Origin: Parapedobacter defluvii
GTDB taxonomy: Bacteria > Bacteroidota > Bacteroidia > Sphingobacteriales > Sphingobacteriaceae
NCBI RefSeq assembly: GCF_014642075.1
Contig: NZ_BMIK01000019.1
Span: forward strand, 1-64,000
Direction of reading: 5' to 3'
Length of the DNA stretch: 64,000 nucleotides
Each line of letters opens with the position of its first letter. Within the stretch, counting starts at the first letter, position 1. Positions 34,858 to 44,141 of the stretch are shown one piece after another. The translations under genes were made by a program, and so were the position numbers. The notes beneath the pieces were generated by a model, which was not told where the DNA came from, searched no databases, and saw only the letters and a program-made list of their open reading frames with translations.

Positions 34858-35142
34858 GGATAAACCAAGGTATCTATCGGACAGCAAAAGCAAAGCGTTA
34901 GGCTGCGCTTGCCACTGGCATAAAATACCACTGGCCGCTACCCGATAGTACCGACCCTGCGCCATAAGGAAACTGCATCGTTTGCTTTAGGTGAGGTACG
35001 GTTGTTTGCCTCGGTCAATAAATCAGTCATGCTAAAGGTAAGCGCTTATCTCCACATACGCAAATTTTGCTGAATTTTCCTGTTGGCGTCGCGGTCGGTT
35101 TTTGAAACAACTTTTCTTAAACCACTCATAACCAATGAACAA

Positions 35143-38100
35143 ATGAAGCGAAATTTACGCTTAAAGACTTGCTATACCCAAATTATTCGTATCTTTAGAT
35201 GCCCAAAACCAACATATAGCAGCCTGTTGGCTGTCTTAACGATCATGTGTTTGGAAGCCCGCGCGCAGTCCCCGGAACAATCCGGGGCTGCGATGTCGGG
35301 CATTGTTACTGACACTGCAAACGCACCGGTTGAAGGGGCCACCATTACCATAAAAGGTACGCGTGTAAAAGCGATCACCAATAGTAACGGCCAATTTAAA
35401 CTCAGATCGCCAACCACGTCCGGAGTTTTAATAGTCAGTTATCTCGGCTACCAAACAGTCAACGTAGAATTTGCCGAAAATACCGCCAAACCGTTACACC
35501 TCGTTCTTATTCCCAATGAAAACTTGTTGCAAGAGGTGGAGGTATCTACCGGATATCAAACCATACCCAAGGAGCGAGCCACGGGCAGCTTCGTGCAGAT
35601 AGACAATGAACTACTGAATAGAAGTGTGTCTACCAATATTCTTGACAGGCTTAAAGGCGTGACAAGTGGGGTGCTGTTTGACCAAACCACGGGTAACTCC
35701 ACAGGCTTCAGCATCAGGGGAAGAAGCACCATTTTTGCAAACACCGAACCACTTATTATCGTCGATAACTTTCCCTACGACGGTGACCTCAGCACCATCA
35801 ATCCCAATGACGTTGAGAGCGTAAGCATTTTACGCGATGCTGCCGCTGCGTCCATCTGGGGCGTGAGGGCCTCAAATGGTGTGGTGGTCATTACCACCAA
35901 GTCGGGGCGGCTAAATGAGCCGATAAAAATAAACGTTAATAGCAACGTTACAGTAGGAGAAAAACCAAGGTTGTATTCCGCTCCCCAACTCGGCCCACGG
36001 GATATTGTAGAATTAGAGCAGTTTTTATATGAGAAAGGTGCATATACCAATGCCATAGCGAGGTCTTACACCTATATCTCGCCTGTGGTACAAATCCTTT
36101 CCGACCGAGACCGGGGTCTGATCTCCGAGGCGGAAGCTTCACAGCAGATAATGGCACTGCAAGCCCACGATATGCGCGATGACCAAATGAAGTACTACTA
36201 TCGCAACACATGGAAACAGCAGTATGCCCTTAGTATCAGTGGTGGAGGCAGGCAAAACCGGTATTACCTGTCTGCGGGGTACGATAAAAACCTGCAAGAA
36301 CTGGTAAGCAACAGCAACGACCGGCTAACGATAAATGCGCAGAATACCTATTTCCTCCTCAACAATAGGTTGCAGGCTTCCGCCGGGATAAACCTATCTG
36401 TTGCCAACACCATCACGCATAGCGGCAACATCCTGAATACGGCAAACATGCGGGCATATACCAGACTTGCCGATGAGCAAGGTAATCACCTAGCCGTTCC
36501 TACATACAAACAGGCTTGGTTGGATACCGTTGGTGCGGGTAGGTTATTGGATTGGACATGGAAACCGCTTGATGAATTGGAGCGCAGCAATAACAACCGG
36601 AAGCTAACCAACTACCTGCTCAACCTGAACCTTGCCTACAAACTAATGGACGGTTTGGACCTCGCGGTAAAATACCAGTATGACAACGGAGCTACCGAAA
36701 TCAATGACTTGTCGGTTTTGGAATCGTACTACACCCGTAACATGATCAACACGTTCTCACAGATAGACGCCCAAACGGGTGAGGTAGTCAGACCCGTCCC
36801 CTTGGGAGATATCTTATCGCGCGGAAACATGGCGTACCAATCCCACCAACTGAGGGGACAGATTTCTTTTGACCGAAAATTGGGATTACACGACATCACA
36901 GCCATCGCGGGCGCGGAAGTAAAGGATTATAACCAGGAATCTAATTTTGTTACGCTCTACGGGTATGACCAAAACCTCGGTACGGTGGCAAACATAGACC
37001 ACGCAAACCAATACCGGAATTTCGTAACCGGCAGTAATACCAGAATTGGAGGCAGCCCCTCGCAATCCGGCGCTACAGACCGATATGTCTCCATGTTTGC
37101 CAACGCACTGTACACGTACCGCGAACGATACAGCTTCTCGGCCAGTGCAAGACGGGACGAGTCGAATATCTTCGGCGTAAAAGCCAACCAAAAGGGTGTA
37201 CCCTTATGGTCGTTGGGTGCCAGCTGGGCAATAAGCAAAGAGGAGTTTTTTGCCCTGCCCTGGGTAACGGACCTGAAACTCCGGATTACCAATGGCTATA
37301 ATGGAAACGTGGATAAGACACTATCTGCCTATGTAACCGCACAAGCTTCTTCTCGTAACTCTTTCGGCGGTCAGATGGCCACACTTGTGAATCCGCCCAA
37401 TCCGTCACTGCGTTGGGAAAAAGTAAACATGACCAACCTCGCGGTTGACTTTGTCCTTTTCGGGAATCGCCTGAGTGGGTCTTTGGAATATTATTACAAA
37501 AAAGGAAAGGACATTATTGGGAGCAGCCCGCTACCCCCGTCTACGGGTATCATTACATTCAGGGGAAATTCTGCTGATATATCCGGAAATGGCGTGGATG
37601 TTTCATTGACTTCCCGCAATATCGCCCGAACGAATTTTAGCTGGCAAACAACCTTCCTGCTCAGCAGAACCACGGATAAAATCGATGACTATAAGGCAAA
37701 CACCACGCCATTGGGTTTCCATGTCGGGTATCCTTACAATGGTCTTTTTACGTTCCGTTGGGCGGGCCTCGATCCGGAAAATGGCGACCCCAGAGGGTAT
37801 TTGAATGGAGCGGTCAGTTCCGATTGGGGTAGCATTGCAAACACGGACAGCTTGGGCGACAACATTGTATACAACGGCTCCCGTACACCGGTGTATTTCG
37901 GCAGCTTGCGCAACAGCTTGAGCGTGGGCAACTGGTCGTTTTCTTTTAACTTAATTTATAAACTGGGCCACTATTTCGTTGCACCCACGGTAAACTATGG
38001 TTCACTGTATTCACTGTCATTAAGCCATATAGATTATAACCGCCGCTGGAAGCAGCCGGGCGATGAAGCAATTACCATCATCCCTTCTGCAGCATATCCG

Positions 38101-38367
38101 GCAAACTTTGCCAGGGATAATTTCTTCACAAATGCCGATGTACTGGTTCAAAATGGCGCACAACTCCGTTTACAGGATATCCAGGTAACCTATGACTTCC
38201 GTATAGGGAAATCTACCCACCCGTTAAATACCCGACTGTGCAGCATTTACCTATATGCGAATAACCTGGGTTTGGTTTGGAAGGCAAACAGGCAAGGACT
38301 CGATCCGGAATACCTTGACCTTGCGCCGCAAAGGTATCTTTCGCTTGGATTTAAAACCTCATTCTAA
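35143..38367 (+). CDS. SusC/RagA-type TonB-dependent outer-membrane receptor
   Basis: Start chosen at ATG 35143 ('MKRNLRLKTCY'), giving a signal sequence; the frame extends to 35083 without support. 1074 aa. In order: signal, CarboxypepD_reg-like domain ('GIVTDTANAPVEGATITIKG'), TonB-dependent plug ('SGVLFDQTTGNSTGFSIRGR', 'DVESVSILRDAAAASIWGVR', in part; the second has W in place of the usual Y) and a large beta barrel ending in Phe. No N-terminal STN domain, so not sigma-regulator linked. It imports large ligands together with SusD. First gene of a SusC-SusD-thioredoxin operon. Confidence 0.92.
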   Translation: MKRNLRLKTCYTQIIRIFRCPKPTYSSLLAVLTIMCLEARAQSPEQSGAAMSGIVTDTANAPVEGATITIKGTRVKAITNSNGQFKLRSPTTSGVLIVSYLGYQTVNVEFAENTAKPLHLVLIPNENLLQEVEVSTGYQTIPKERATGSFVQIDNELLNRSVSTNILDRLKGVTSGVLFDQTTGNSTGFSIRGRSTIFANTEPLIIVDNFPYDGDLSTINPNDVESVSILRDAAAASIWGVRASNGVVVITTKSGRLNEPIKINVNSNVTVGEKPRLYSAPQLGPRDIVELEQFLYEKGAYTNAIARSYTYISPVVQILSDRDRGLISEAEASQQIMALQAHDMRDDQMKYYYRNTWKQQYALSISGGGRQNRYYLSAGYDKNLQELVSNSNDRLTINAQNTYFLLNNRLQASAGINLSVANTITHSGNILNTANMRAYTRLADEQGNHLAVPTYKQAWLDTVGAGRLLDWTWKPLDELERSNNNRKLTNYLLNLNLAYKLMDGLDLAVKYQYDNGATEINDLSVLESYYTRNMINTFSQIDAQTGEVVRPVPLGDILSRGNMAYQSHQLRGQISFDRKLGLHDITAIAGAEVKDYNQESNFVTLYGYDQNLGTVANIDHANQYRNFVTGSNTRIGGSPSQSGATDRYVSMFANALYTYRERYSFSASARRDESNIFGVKANQKGVPLWSLGASWAISKEEFFALPWVTDLKLRITNGYNGNVDKTLSAYVTAQASSRNSFGGQMATLVNPPNPSLRWEKVNMTNLAVDFVLFGNRLSGSLEYYYKKGKDIIGSSPLPPSTGIITFRGNSADISGNGVDVSLTSRNIARTNFSWQTTFLLSRTTDKIDDYKANTTPLGFHVGYPYNGLFTFRWAGLDPENGDPRGYLNGAVSSDWGSIANTDSLGDNIVYNGSRTPVYFGSLRNSLSVGNWSFSFNLIYKLGHYFVAPTVNYGSLYSLSLSHIDYNRRWKQPGDEAITIIPSAAYPANFARDNFFTNADVLVQNGAQLRLQDIQVTYDFRIGKSTHPLNTRLCSIYLYANNLGLVWKANRQGLDPEYLDLAPQRYLSLGFKTSF

Positions 38368-38386
38368 CTCTAAAACATACCATATC

Positions 38387-39781
38387 ATGAAACAACTGAT
38401 ACTAGCCGCCGGTATACTGGTTTTCTGCGGATGCAACAAGGGTGAGTTTTTAGATAAAAAACCGCAAACATCCCTCCTCGTGCCAACGAAATTGGAAGAC
38501 TTCGAAAAACTGCTGGACAATTACTCGATCATCAATGTATCGGGAAAGCTCGGGGAGATTTCTTCAGACAATATCTACATCGAAAACGAACAGACCTGGG
38601 CAGCTTTATACACGCCGGATGAGCGGAATGCCTATATCTGGGCACCCGACCTTTTTGAAGGAATGGGTAACATCAACGATTGGGTATTTCCGTATCGACA
38701 AATCCTATATGCTAATATCGTACTCGAAGGGTTAGAAAAGATCACCCCGGTAGCGGCTACACAAGCTGATTACGACCGCATAAAAGGATGGGCGCTGTTT
38801 ACTAGAGGACATGCGTTGTTCAATTTAGCACAGCATTTTGCACCGGTTTATCACAAACAAAACGCTTCGGGGTTGTTGGGGCTGCCCATACGGCTTGAGG
38901 CCGATGTGACGGCTCCCTCAAAACGGGCCAATCTGGAGCAAACTTATCAGCAAATCCTCTCAGACGTACTGGCCGCAACAGAGTACCTGCCTTACAAAGC
39001 ACCGGGTATAGATCGCAACCGCCCGTATAAAAATGCGGCCCAAGCCCTTCTATCGCGCATTTACCTAAGTATGGGCTTATATGAAGAGTCACTGAAATTC
39101 GCCGAATACGCTTTGGACGCCTATGATAAACTGATCAACTTTTCAGATTTGGATACCACAAGCAACGCTCCCATCTCTAAAGAAAACGAGGAAGTGCTAT
39201 ATTCCTGCCTCCCCTCCAGCGCGCAAAGTTTGCTATTTGCGGTATCCCGAGGCACACCGAATGCGCTTGCAGATACGGCACTATTTGCTTCCTACCACGA
39301 AAATGATTTGCGGAAAAAGGTACTGTACCGCATCCTGCCGGCAAACGGCAAACCGGTGTTCAAAGCTTCTTATACCGGTACTACCAGTGCATTTACAGGT
39401 ATTGCTAATGATGAGCTTTACCTCACCAAGGCAGAATCACTCGTAAGGTTAGGCAAATACGAGGAAGGAATAGAAACCTTAAATAAGTTGTTGATGACGC
39501 GTTGGAAACCAGACACCTTTCTGCCGTATGAGGTAACAACCGAGGAGCAGATGATAACGGACATATTAACCGAACGACGTAAAGAACTACCGTTTAGGGG
39601 TCTGAGGTGGATGGATCTGAGGCGTCTAAACGCAGCCGGTTATAACTGGCAGATCAAAAGGGTACTAGACGGAAAACAATATGTTTTGCCGCCAAACAGC
39701 CCTTTGTATGTGCTACCCATACCTCCAGACGAATTGCTCTTGAGCAAAATCGAGCCAAACAACAGAGCGTCAACAAACTAA
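38387..39781 (+). CDS. SusD/RagB family lipoprotein
   Basis: 464 aa from ATG 38387, 19 bp after SusC; the frame runs further up inside SusC but the lipobox 'LVFCGC' fixes the start. SusD-type features: 'FLDKKPQTS' after the anchor, TPR-like helices 'GHALFNLAQHFAPVY' and 'QALLSRIYLSMGLYEESL', and the C-terminal 'LTERRKELPFRGLRWMDLRR'. Surface ligand-binding partner of the preceding SusC. Shorter than many SusD proteins (about 500-550 aa). Confidence 0.92.
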   Translation: MKQLILAAGILVFCGCNKGEFLDKKPQTSLLVPTKLEDFEKLLDNYSIINVSGKLGEISSDNIYIENEQTWAALYTPDERNAYIWAPDLFEGMGNINDWVFPYRQILYANIVLEGLEKITPVAATQADYDRIKGWALFTRGHALFNLAQHFAPVYHKQNASGLLGLPIRLEADVTAPSKRANLEQTYQQILSDVLAATEYLPYKAPGIDRNRPYKNAAQALLSRIYLSMGLYEESLKFAEYALDAYDKLINFSDLDTTSNAPISKENEEVLYSCLPSSAQSLLFAVSRGTPNALADTALFASYHENDLRKKVLYRILPANGKPVFKASYTGTTSAFTGIANDELYLTKAESLVRLGKYEEGIETLNKLLMTRWKPDTFLPYEVTTEEQMITDILTERRKELPFRGLRWMDLRRLNAAGYNWQIKRVLDGKQYVLPPNSPLYVLPIPPDELLLSKIEPNNRASTN

Positions 39782-39792
39782 AAAACAAAACC

Positions 39793-41292
39793 ATGCTACA
39801 AATAAAGAGAACGATTTCGTGCCTCGTGCTATTTTTTACCTGCACACTTTCTGGGGTTGCGGGCCAGCAATACCCAGTCAGAAAGACAGCGATAACCATA
39901 AAGCTATCGCAACCAGTGAGATCCGACTCCTTACAGTTGATTGTATTCGGACACAGCTATTTGGAAGGCCTCCCAACTATCCATCAAGTGGATATGCTTA
40001 CGACAACCGAACCGGTAGCAGACGGCATATGCCATTTTGTTGTAGACCTTGAGGCTACTCCCCATTACTACCTGATTAAAGAAAACCAAGGCAGCTTCAT
40101 TGAAAGTAAACACATTGTATTACGCAAAAACATCCTTACAGGCGGCGACGACGTTTTAATCCAAATAGGCGGCGACAGTACGCTTGATTTTTCCGGTAAA
40201 GGAGCACGGAAGATGGTGCGATTTAACGAGCTACCCCTATGGTGCAGCCGTGAAGAGCAATCCATTTCCAAAGAGATTGCCGCCCCCGTGTTTCCAAATA
40301 AAGAACTGACCTATGTTTACCATTATTTCGAACAAACAAACCGGCTCTCCAAATTATGGATGAACAGACTAGCGGATGAAAAGCCTCTCTATTCAGACGA
40401 GGAATACCAGCTGCTGCTAGCCGATGGAGTCAGTTATATCCAGAAGTCGCTGATTTTTGCCGTCGAAGTGAAAGCGCTTTTAAACAAGTCATTCAGTCGT
40501 GATGAAATAGGCCAAATAACAAAGCTGATGGACCAAAAAATCATCGACCTGAGGAGTTCTGTTTCAGAGTCGATACTAGCACGTTCGGACAACTGGATAA
40601 AATTTATGGACAAATGGATTTCCGTAGATCAAAAATTGAAGCATGACCGTTCGTTTTCAAAGTACGATTATTTGAAGAAAAACTACTCCGGCGGTATCCG
40701 GGATAAGCTGACCATGCTTTATCTGATCAAAAACGCGAAATACGTTGCCAACGTAGACAGCTTGGCCCAAGATTTCATAGCGACATCACAAGATGAATCC
40801 TATACGGAGTTGCTGTCACAGGTAATGCATGGCCGTACCAAAGGAAAAAAAGCCAAAGACTTTTCACTTTTCGATCAATATGGCAATCAGGTAAAACTAA
40901 CTGATTTCTACGGTAAAGTTGTTTTCCTCGATTTCTGGTTTCCGGGCTGCTTTCCTTGCATGAAATACTTTGCTGAAACCATTAGCTACGCAGAAGAAAA
41001 GTTCAAACATAACCCCGATGTAATTTTCATTTCCATCGGAATCTGTAGCGACAAAGGGAAATGGATGGATGCTTTGCAAACAAACAAATACACGTCTCCA
41101 TCCGCCATCAATCTGTTTACAGGTGAAGCGGGTTGGAACCATCCCGTAATTATGGATTATGCGATAACGAGTGCACCCACACCAATGGTGATAGACAAAA
41201 GCGGCCATATTTTTTCGACAAATTCAAATGAACTGGGCAAGGGAAATAAGGAAAAACTAATTGAAACCATAGACAACTGTTTGGCACAATAA
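39793..41292 (+). CDS. TlpA-like thioredoxin-fold protein
   Basis: 499 aa with a signal peptide ('SCLVLFFTCTLSGVAGQQ'). Residues 1-330 are a helical Bacteroidota-specific extension. The C-terminal 150 residues are an AhpC/TSA-type thioredoxin domain with the redox motif C-F-P-C in 'WFPGCFPCMKYF' and 'ITSAPTPMVIDKSGHI' with the cis-Pro. Typical thiol-disulfide protein of the periplasm that accompanies SusCD pairs in this group. It is 11 bp after SusD, followed by a bidirectional terminator. Confidence 0.88.
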   Translation: MLQIKRTISCLVLFFTCTLSGVAGQQYPVRKTAITIKLSQPVRSDSLQLIVFGHSYLEGLPTIHQVDMLTTTEPVADGICHFVVDLEATPHYYLIKENQGSFIESKHIVLRKNILTGGDDVLIQIGGDSTLDFSGKGARKMVRFNELPLWCSREEQSISKEIAAPVFPNKELTYVYHYFEQTNRLSKLWMNRLADEKPLYSDEEYQLLLADGVSYIQKSLIFAVEVKALLNKSFSRDEIGQITKLMDQKIIDLRSSVSESILARSDNWIKFMDKWISVDQKLKHDRSFSKYDYLKKNYSGGIRDKLTMLYLIKNAKYVANVDSLAQDFIATSQDESYTELLSQVMHGRTKGKKAKDFSLFDQYGNQVKLTDFYGKVVFLDFWFPGCFPCMKYFAETISYAEEKFKHNPDVIFISIGICSDKGKWMDALQTNKYTSPSAINLFTGEAGWNHPVIMDYAITSAPTPMVIDKSGHIFSTNSNELGKGNKEKLIETIDNCLAQ

Positions 41293-41297
41293 AAATA

Positions 41298-41327
41298 AAG
41301 GGTGGCTTATTTGACAAGGCCACCCTT
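41298..41327. terminator. Bidirectional terminator
   Basis: AAGGGTGGC (41298-41306) pairs with GCCACCCTT (41319-41327), with A-rich sequence before and TATT after. It lies between the convergent thioredoxin and MauE-like genes. Confidence 0.8.
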
Positions 41328-41377
41328 ATTCACAAGAGAATCATTATCACACCCAAATGAATTGAAAACTTACTCCA

Positions 41378-42181
41378 TTAGTTTTCAATAAGCTCGAAAT
41401 GTTCGTCTTGAGGCTCAGACGGATAATCCACTTCTGAATCATTGTAGGTCCCGTCTTCGTTGGGCATAGCATCCTCCTTTAGAGTGCCGGTACAGACATC
41501 CCCTGTGGAAAAACAATCCCAAGTATCCTCTTTGTCATTTGGATCTACAATTATCCACCTATTTGGCGCCAAACGCCCCACCAACTCTCCATCCATGTGT
41601 TTTGAACTTACAGTGGTAAACGCACTGAACCCGATTGTTACCGCAGCCACCATCATCCCGAAGATGGCTTTCTTGATTTTTGAATTTATAGCTTTCATAG
41701 CTGTAAGAATTTTATGTTTAACATTTACCTTGTAATGATACAGCAGCAACCCAGCGGCCAAGGCAATGAAACCGCAATTGAATAACAGGTGCTGCCCCCA
41801 GGTGAGTTTTTCAATGGCACCGCCGCAATGGCAGGGAAGTTTCTCTGCAAAAAGCAGCATGAAGCCGATGTAAACCGTGAAGATCACCATCAGACCCAAC
41901 GCTCCCCATAGTGCCAGCCGGTTGGTATCCGGCCAGATCAGCAGTAACGCCACCAACGCCTCGGCGCCCAGCACGCCCCATGCTACCTCCTCGGAATACG
42001 TACCAACCAAAGGTATTTTCGCGATGCCTCGTGCAAAAGCGTCAACAGCTATCGCTTTATGATAAACCGTATACAGAAAGAGTATGACAAAAAGTAAAGA
42101 TAATCCGTAAGCCAGCATTTCTTTGGCGGCAGTGCCGAGCCGGAGGCGCGATACTTGCATATAACGGATAATATGTGCCAT
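41378..42181 (-). CDS. MauE/DoxX-like membrane protein fused to a Cys-containing tail
   Basis: 267 aa. Residues 25-150 hold four membrane segments and the 'LPCHCGG' motif of MauE-type proteins, which supply disulfide-reducing or -forming power. From M162 the sequence reads like an independent small protein of the DUF6520 kind: basic start, hydrophobic signal ('AIFGMMVAAVTIGFSAFT'), then a short acidic tail with two cysteines ('WDCFSTGDVCTG'). No stop codon separates them. Elsewhere in Bacteroidota a DUF6520-type peptide gene often stands next to MauE. A fusion or a translational read-through product is possible. Confidence 0.75.
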   Translation of the reverse strand: MAHIIRYMQVSRLRLGTAAKEMLAYGLSLLFVILFLYTVYHKAIAVDAFARGIAKIPLVGTYSEEVAWGVLGAEALVALLLIWPDTNRLALWGALGLMVIFTVYIGFMLLFAEKLPCHCGGAIEKLTWGQHLLFNCGFIALAAGLLLYHYKVNVKHKILTAMKAINSKIKKAIFGMMVAAVTIGFSAFTTVSSKHMDGELVGRLAPNRWIIVDPNDKEDTWDCFSTGDVCTGTLKEDAMPNEDGTYNDSEVDYPSEPQDEHFELIEN

Positions 42182-42267
42182 TGCTTTGTTTTTTGATAAT
42201 GCGATTGATTACTCACCGACTGCTGTTGCAGTTCCCGGCCCTCGGCCGGAAACCGTGCCGTTTCTGG

Positions 42268-42603
42268 TCACGGGTCCATAACCTTACCTCCTTCCGCTTT
42301 CTCCGTCAGAAATTCTTCTTCCGGCAGGTAATTATCCAGTGGCGGTTCCACATAGAACCACTCGTATTTAATCCTTTCATCACAGGGCGGGCAATCCACG
42401 AGCGTATCGTAGTAAAAGGGTTCGCTGCCGATACTATCAAGAAATTCTTCGGATACGTAGTCACCCGGTACGGGCTGATCGACAGTGAGCCGATTCAACA
42501 AGTAAGCGATCAACGCACCGGTTGTGATCAGCACAAGGATATCGAATTGATAGTTACGCCATCCCTGCCTGCGAGGCACTGAGTTTTTCTGTTCGCTGTC
42601 CAT
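42268..42603 (-). CDS. Single-TM protein with CPPC motif
   Basis: 111 aa. One membrane segment ('FDILVLITTGALIAYLL') near the N-terminus and a C-terminal domain with 'VDCPPCDERIKYEW'. The C-x2-C could be redox active or bind metal. It precedes the MauE-like gene by 86 bp on the same strand, and both probably belong to one thiol-linked unit. Family unknown. Confidence 0.6.
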   Translation of the reverse strand: MDSEQKNSVPRRQGWRNYQFDILVLITTGALIAYLLNRLTVDQPVPGDYVSEEFLDSIGSEPFYYDTLVDCPPCDERIKYEWFYVEPPLDNYLPEEEFLTEKAEGGKVMDP

Positions 42604-42810
42604 AGATGATACCTTCCTTTCTGTTTTTTCAAGCGGGTGGGGCGGTCTTCACTCCCGCCCTACCGGCTTATCCCGAAACCTATGCCCATCGATCGGCTCA
42701 CCTACCCTTCGTGTTCGGTAGTAGCAAAATTAGGGTGGGGTAGCCCCTTAAAATTGCCCACAATGGGTCGTTATAAATCAGATATTTTTTGTACGGGAGA
42801 AGAAGAGACA

Positions 42811-43392
42811 CTACCGCTTGCGATAATACTGTTGTTTGGCCCGTTGGTAAGTAGATGAACTGATTTGCAGGATGGCACATACCTGCTGTATGGGCAACTG
42901 CGGAGCCAACCGCGGGTAGGCATCGAAAAACGCCATCAAGCGGGCTTCGCCCGTAGGTTGCCGGAAAAGGGAATCAAACACCGCATCCTGCTCCAACCGC
43001 CGCTGCTTGAGAATATTGATGAGCTCACTGAAGGCATGGTACAATTGCTGCGCTTCCTGCAACCGATAATTGGGCAATAGCACCACCCGGGTATCATCAA
43101 GCGCCCGGATGAACACTTCATCGTGCCGCTCGGTAAAGGCATGCACGGTGCCGGTAAAATAGCCGCCCTTGGTGACGAGCCACGGCACCACCACCGAACC
43201 GTCTTCATCATAACGCATCGCCATCACAGCCCCCTCCAGCACAAAATTCCAATACGGCCAGTAATCGCCTGCCCGCGCAAGGTATGTACCCGGAGGATAT
43301 ACCATTACTTTGGCGTAGGCCTGCACAAAGCCAATAGCTGCGTTTGGGGTATGTGGCACGTGGGAGGTCCAGAAGTTGATAAAGGTCTGCAT
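42811..43392 (-). CDS. CRP/FNR-type cyclic nucleotide-binding domain regulator
   Basis: Start taken at ATG 43392 ('MQTFINFWTSHVP'), 193 aa; the long frame from 43674 enters the neighbouring gene. The N-terminal two thirds form a cNMP-binding barrel ('VYPPGTYLARAGDYWPYWNFVLEGAVMAM', in part), the rest a short helix-turn-helix-like end ('QLPIQQVCAILQISSSTYQRAK'). Such Bacteroidota proteins usually act as transcription regulators without cAMP. The target may be the redox genes downstream. Confidence 0.75.
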   Translation of the reverse strand: MQTFINFWTSHVPHTPNAAIGFVQAYAKVMVYPPGTYLARAGDYWPYWNFVLEGAVMAMRYDEDGSVVVPWLVTKGGYFTGTVHAFTERHDEVFIRALDDTRVVLLPNYRLQEAQQLYHAFSELINILKQRRLEQDAVFDSLFRQPTGEARLMAFFDAYPRLAPQLPIQQVCAILQISSSTYQRAKQQYYRKR

Positions 43393-43559
43393 GACATTCT
43401 CTTCTCTTTTCAGGGCATCAGGGTATTCTACGGCCAACCGTCTGGCCGCTTGCATAGGCGGCCCCCGCCCATAAGCACCGCCCGTTAGGCAAACCGGAGG
43501 CACTGGGTTGCCCTCAATGGGCGGCGTTAAGTGTAGATCGTGCGAGCTAAGCATACGCG

Positions 43560-43961
43560 CTATTTCCGATAATACCGTGAGATAAACTGGAACGATCCGG
43601 TTGCTCCACTCGTAAATAGTTCGCTGGTAGAAGCCTGCGAAACATTGTCTGTAGTGGTAATGATCTTGCCCCATTCCTTCTCCTCCTTGGCTGGTGGCTT
43701 GCTAAACACGCTATACGTAATCGGCAGCCGGTGTTCCATCACAAAGGGGACCCGTGAGGAAACAAAGGCAATAAAGGAGGCCGATAGCTCATTTTCGATG
43801 AACTGTGCCTGACTGGGCGTGAGCGTAAAATGCTCCGAGATCCATCCACTGAAATCAAAAGCAAGCCCGCGGGCTTGTTGCTGCAATTGCTCATCGGGGA
43901 GCGCATACAATTCATTCAGAACGGTTTGAACACCTGTCGGTGTTAAGGGTTGTTTTTCCAT
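43560..43961 (-). CDS. Hypothetical protein, 133 aa
   Basis: Start chosen at ATG 43961 ('MEKQPLTPTGVQ'). Helical and soluble, with 'LAFDFSGWISEHFTLTPSQAQFI' (in part) as the best-ordered stretch and a Ser/Thr-rich end. No signal. Unrecognised; it lies upstream of the CRP-like gene on the same strand, 167 bp away. Confidence 0.6.
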   Translation of the reverse strand: MEKQPLTPTGVQTVLNELYALPDEQLQQQARGLAFDFSGWISEHFTLTPSQAQFIENELSASFIAFVSSRVPFVMEHRLPITYSVFSKPPAKEEKEWGKIITTTDNVSQASTSELFTSGATGSFQFISRYYRK

Positions 43962-44141
43962 ACTTTTTGTAAATTTTAAGTGATTAAACATGTTTTTTCG
44001 GAGATTAAAACTATATTAGCCCGGCTAAACCGTCAAGCACGTAACCGTAATCTACCAGATTTTGAGAATCTTGACGGCATTTTTGAGAATGCTTAGCCGC
44101 ACGTTTACCAATTTAAACAGCTTAACCAAACACAAAACCAA

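Larger units (their letters stand above)
34335..35142 (+). other. Long leader region with inverted repeats, upstream of SusC operon
   Basis: About 800 bp without a normal-sized gene. It contains a small ORF (34720-34857), an inverted repeat around its start, a hairpin at its end (TCAGTC-CGCCA-GACTGA, 34841-34857), a larger inverted repeat 34871-34956 (GGTA..TATCGG / CCGATA.TACC) and tandem CCACTGGC words inside. It may be a structured leader of the SusC transcript or a decayed integration edge. It does not match a known riboswitch that I can name. Confidence 0.45.

Noticed and set aside
34870-34960. Resemblance to a cobalamin riboswitch (GCCACTG word)
   Set aside because: Only one short word fits; the remaining conserved boxes of the B12 element were not found.
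35083-35142. Longer SusC start at 35083
   Set aside because: The extra 20 residues have no signal-peptide character; the start at 35143 gives the expected export signal.
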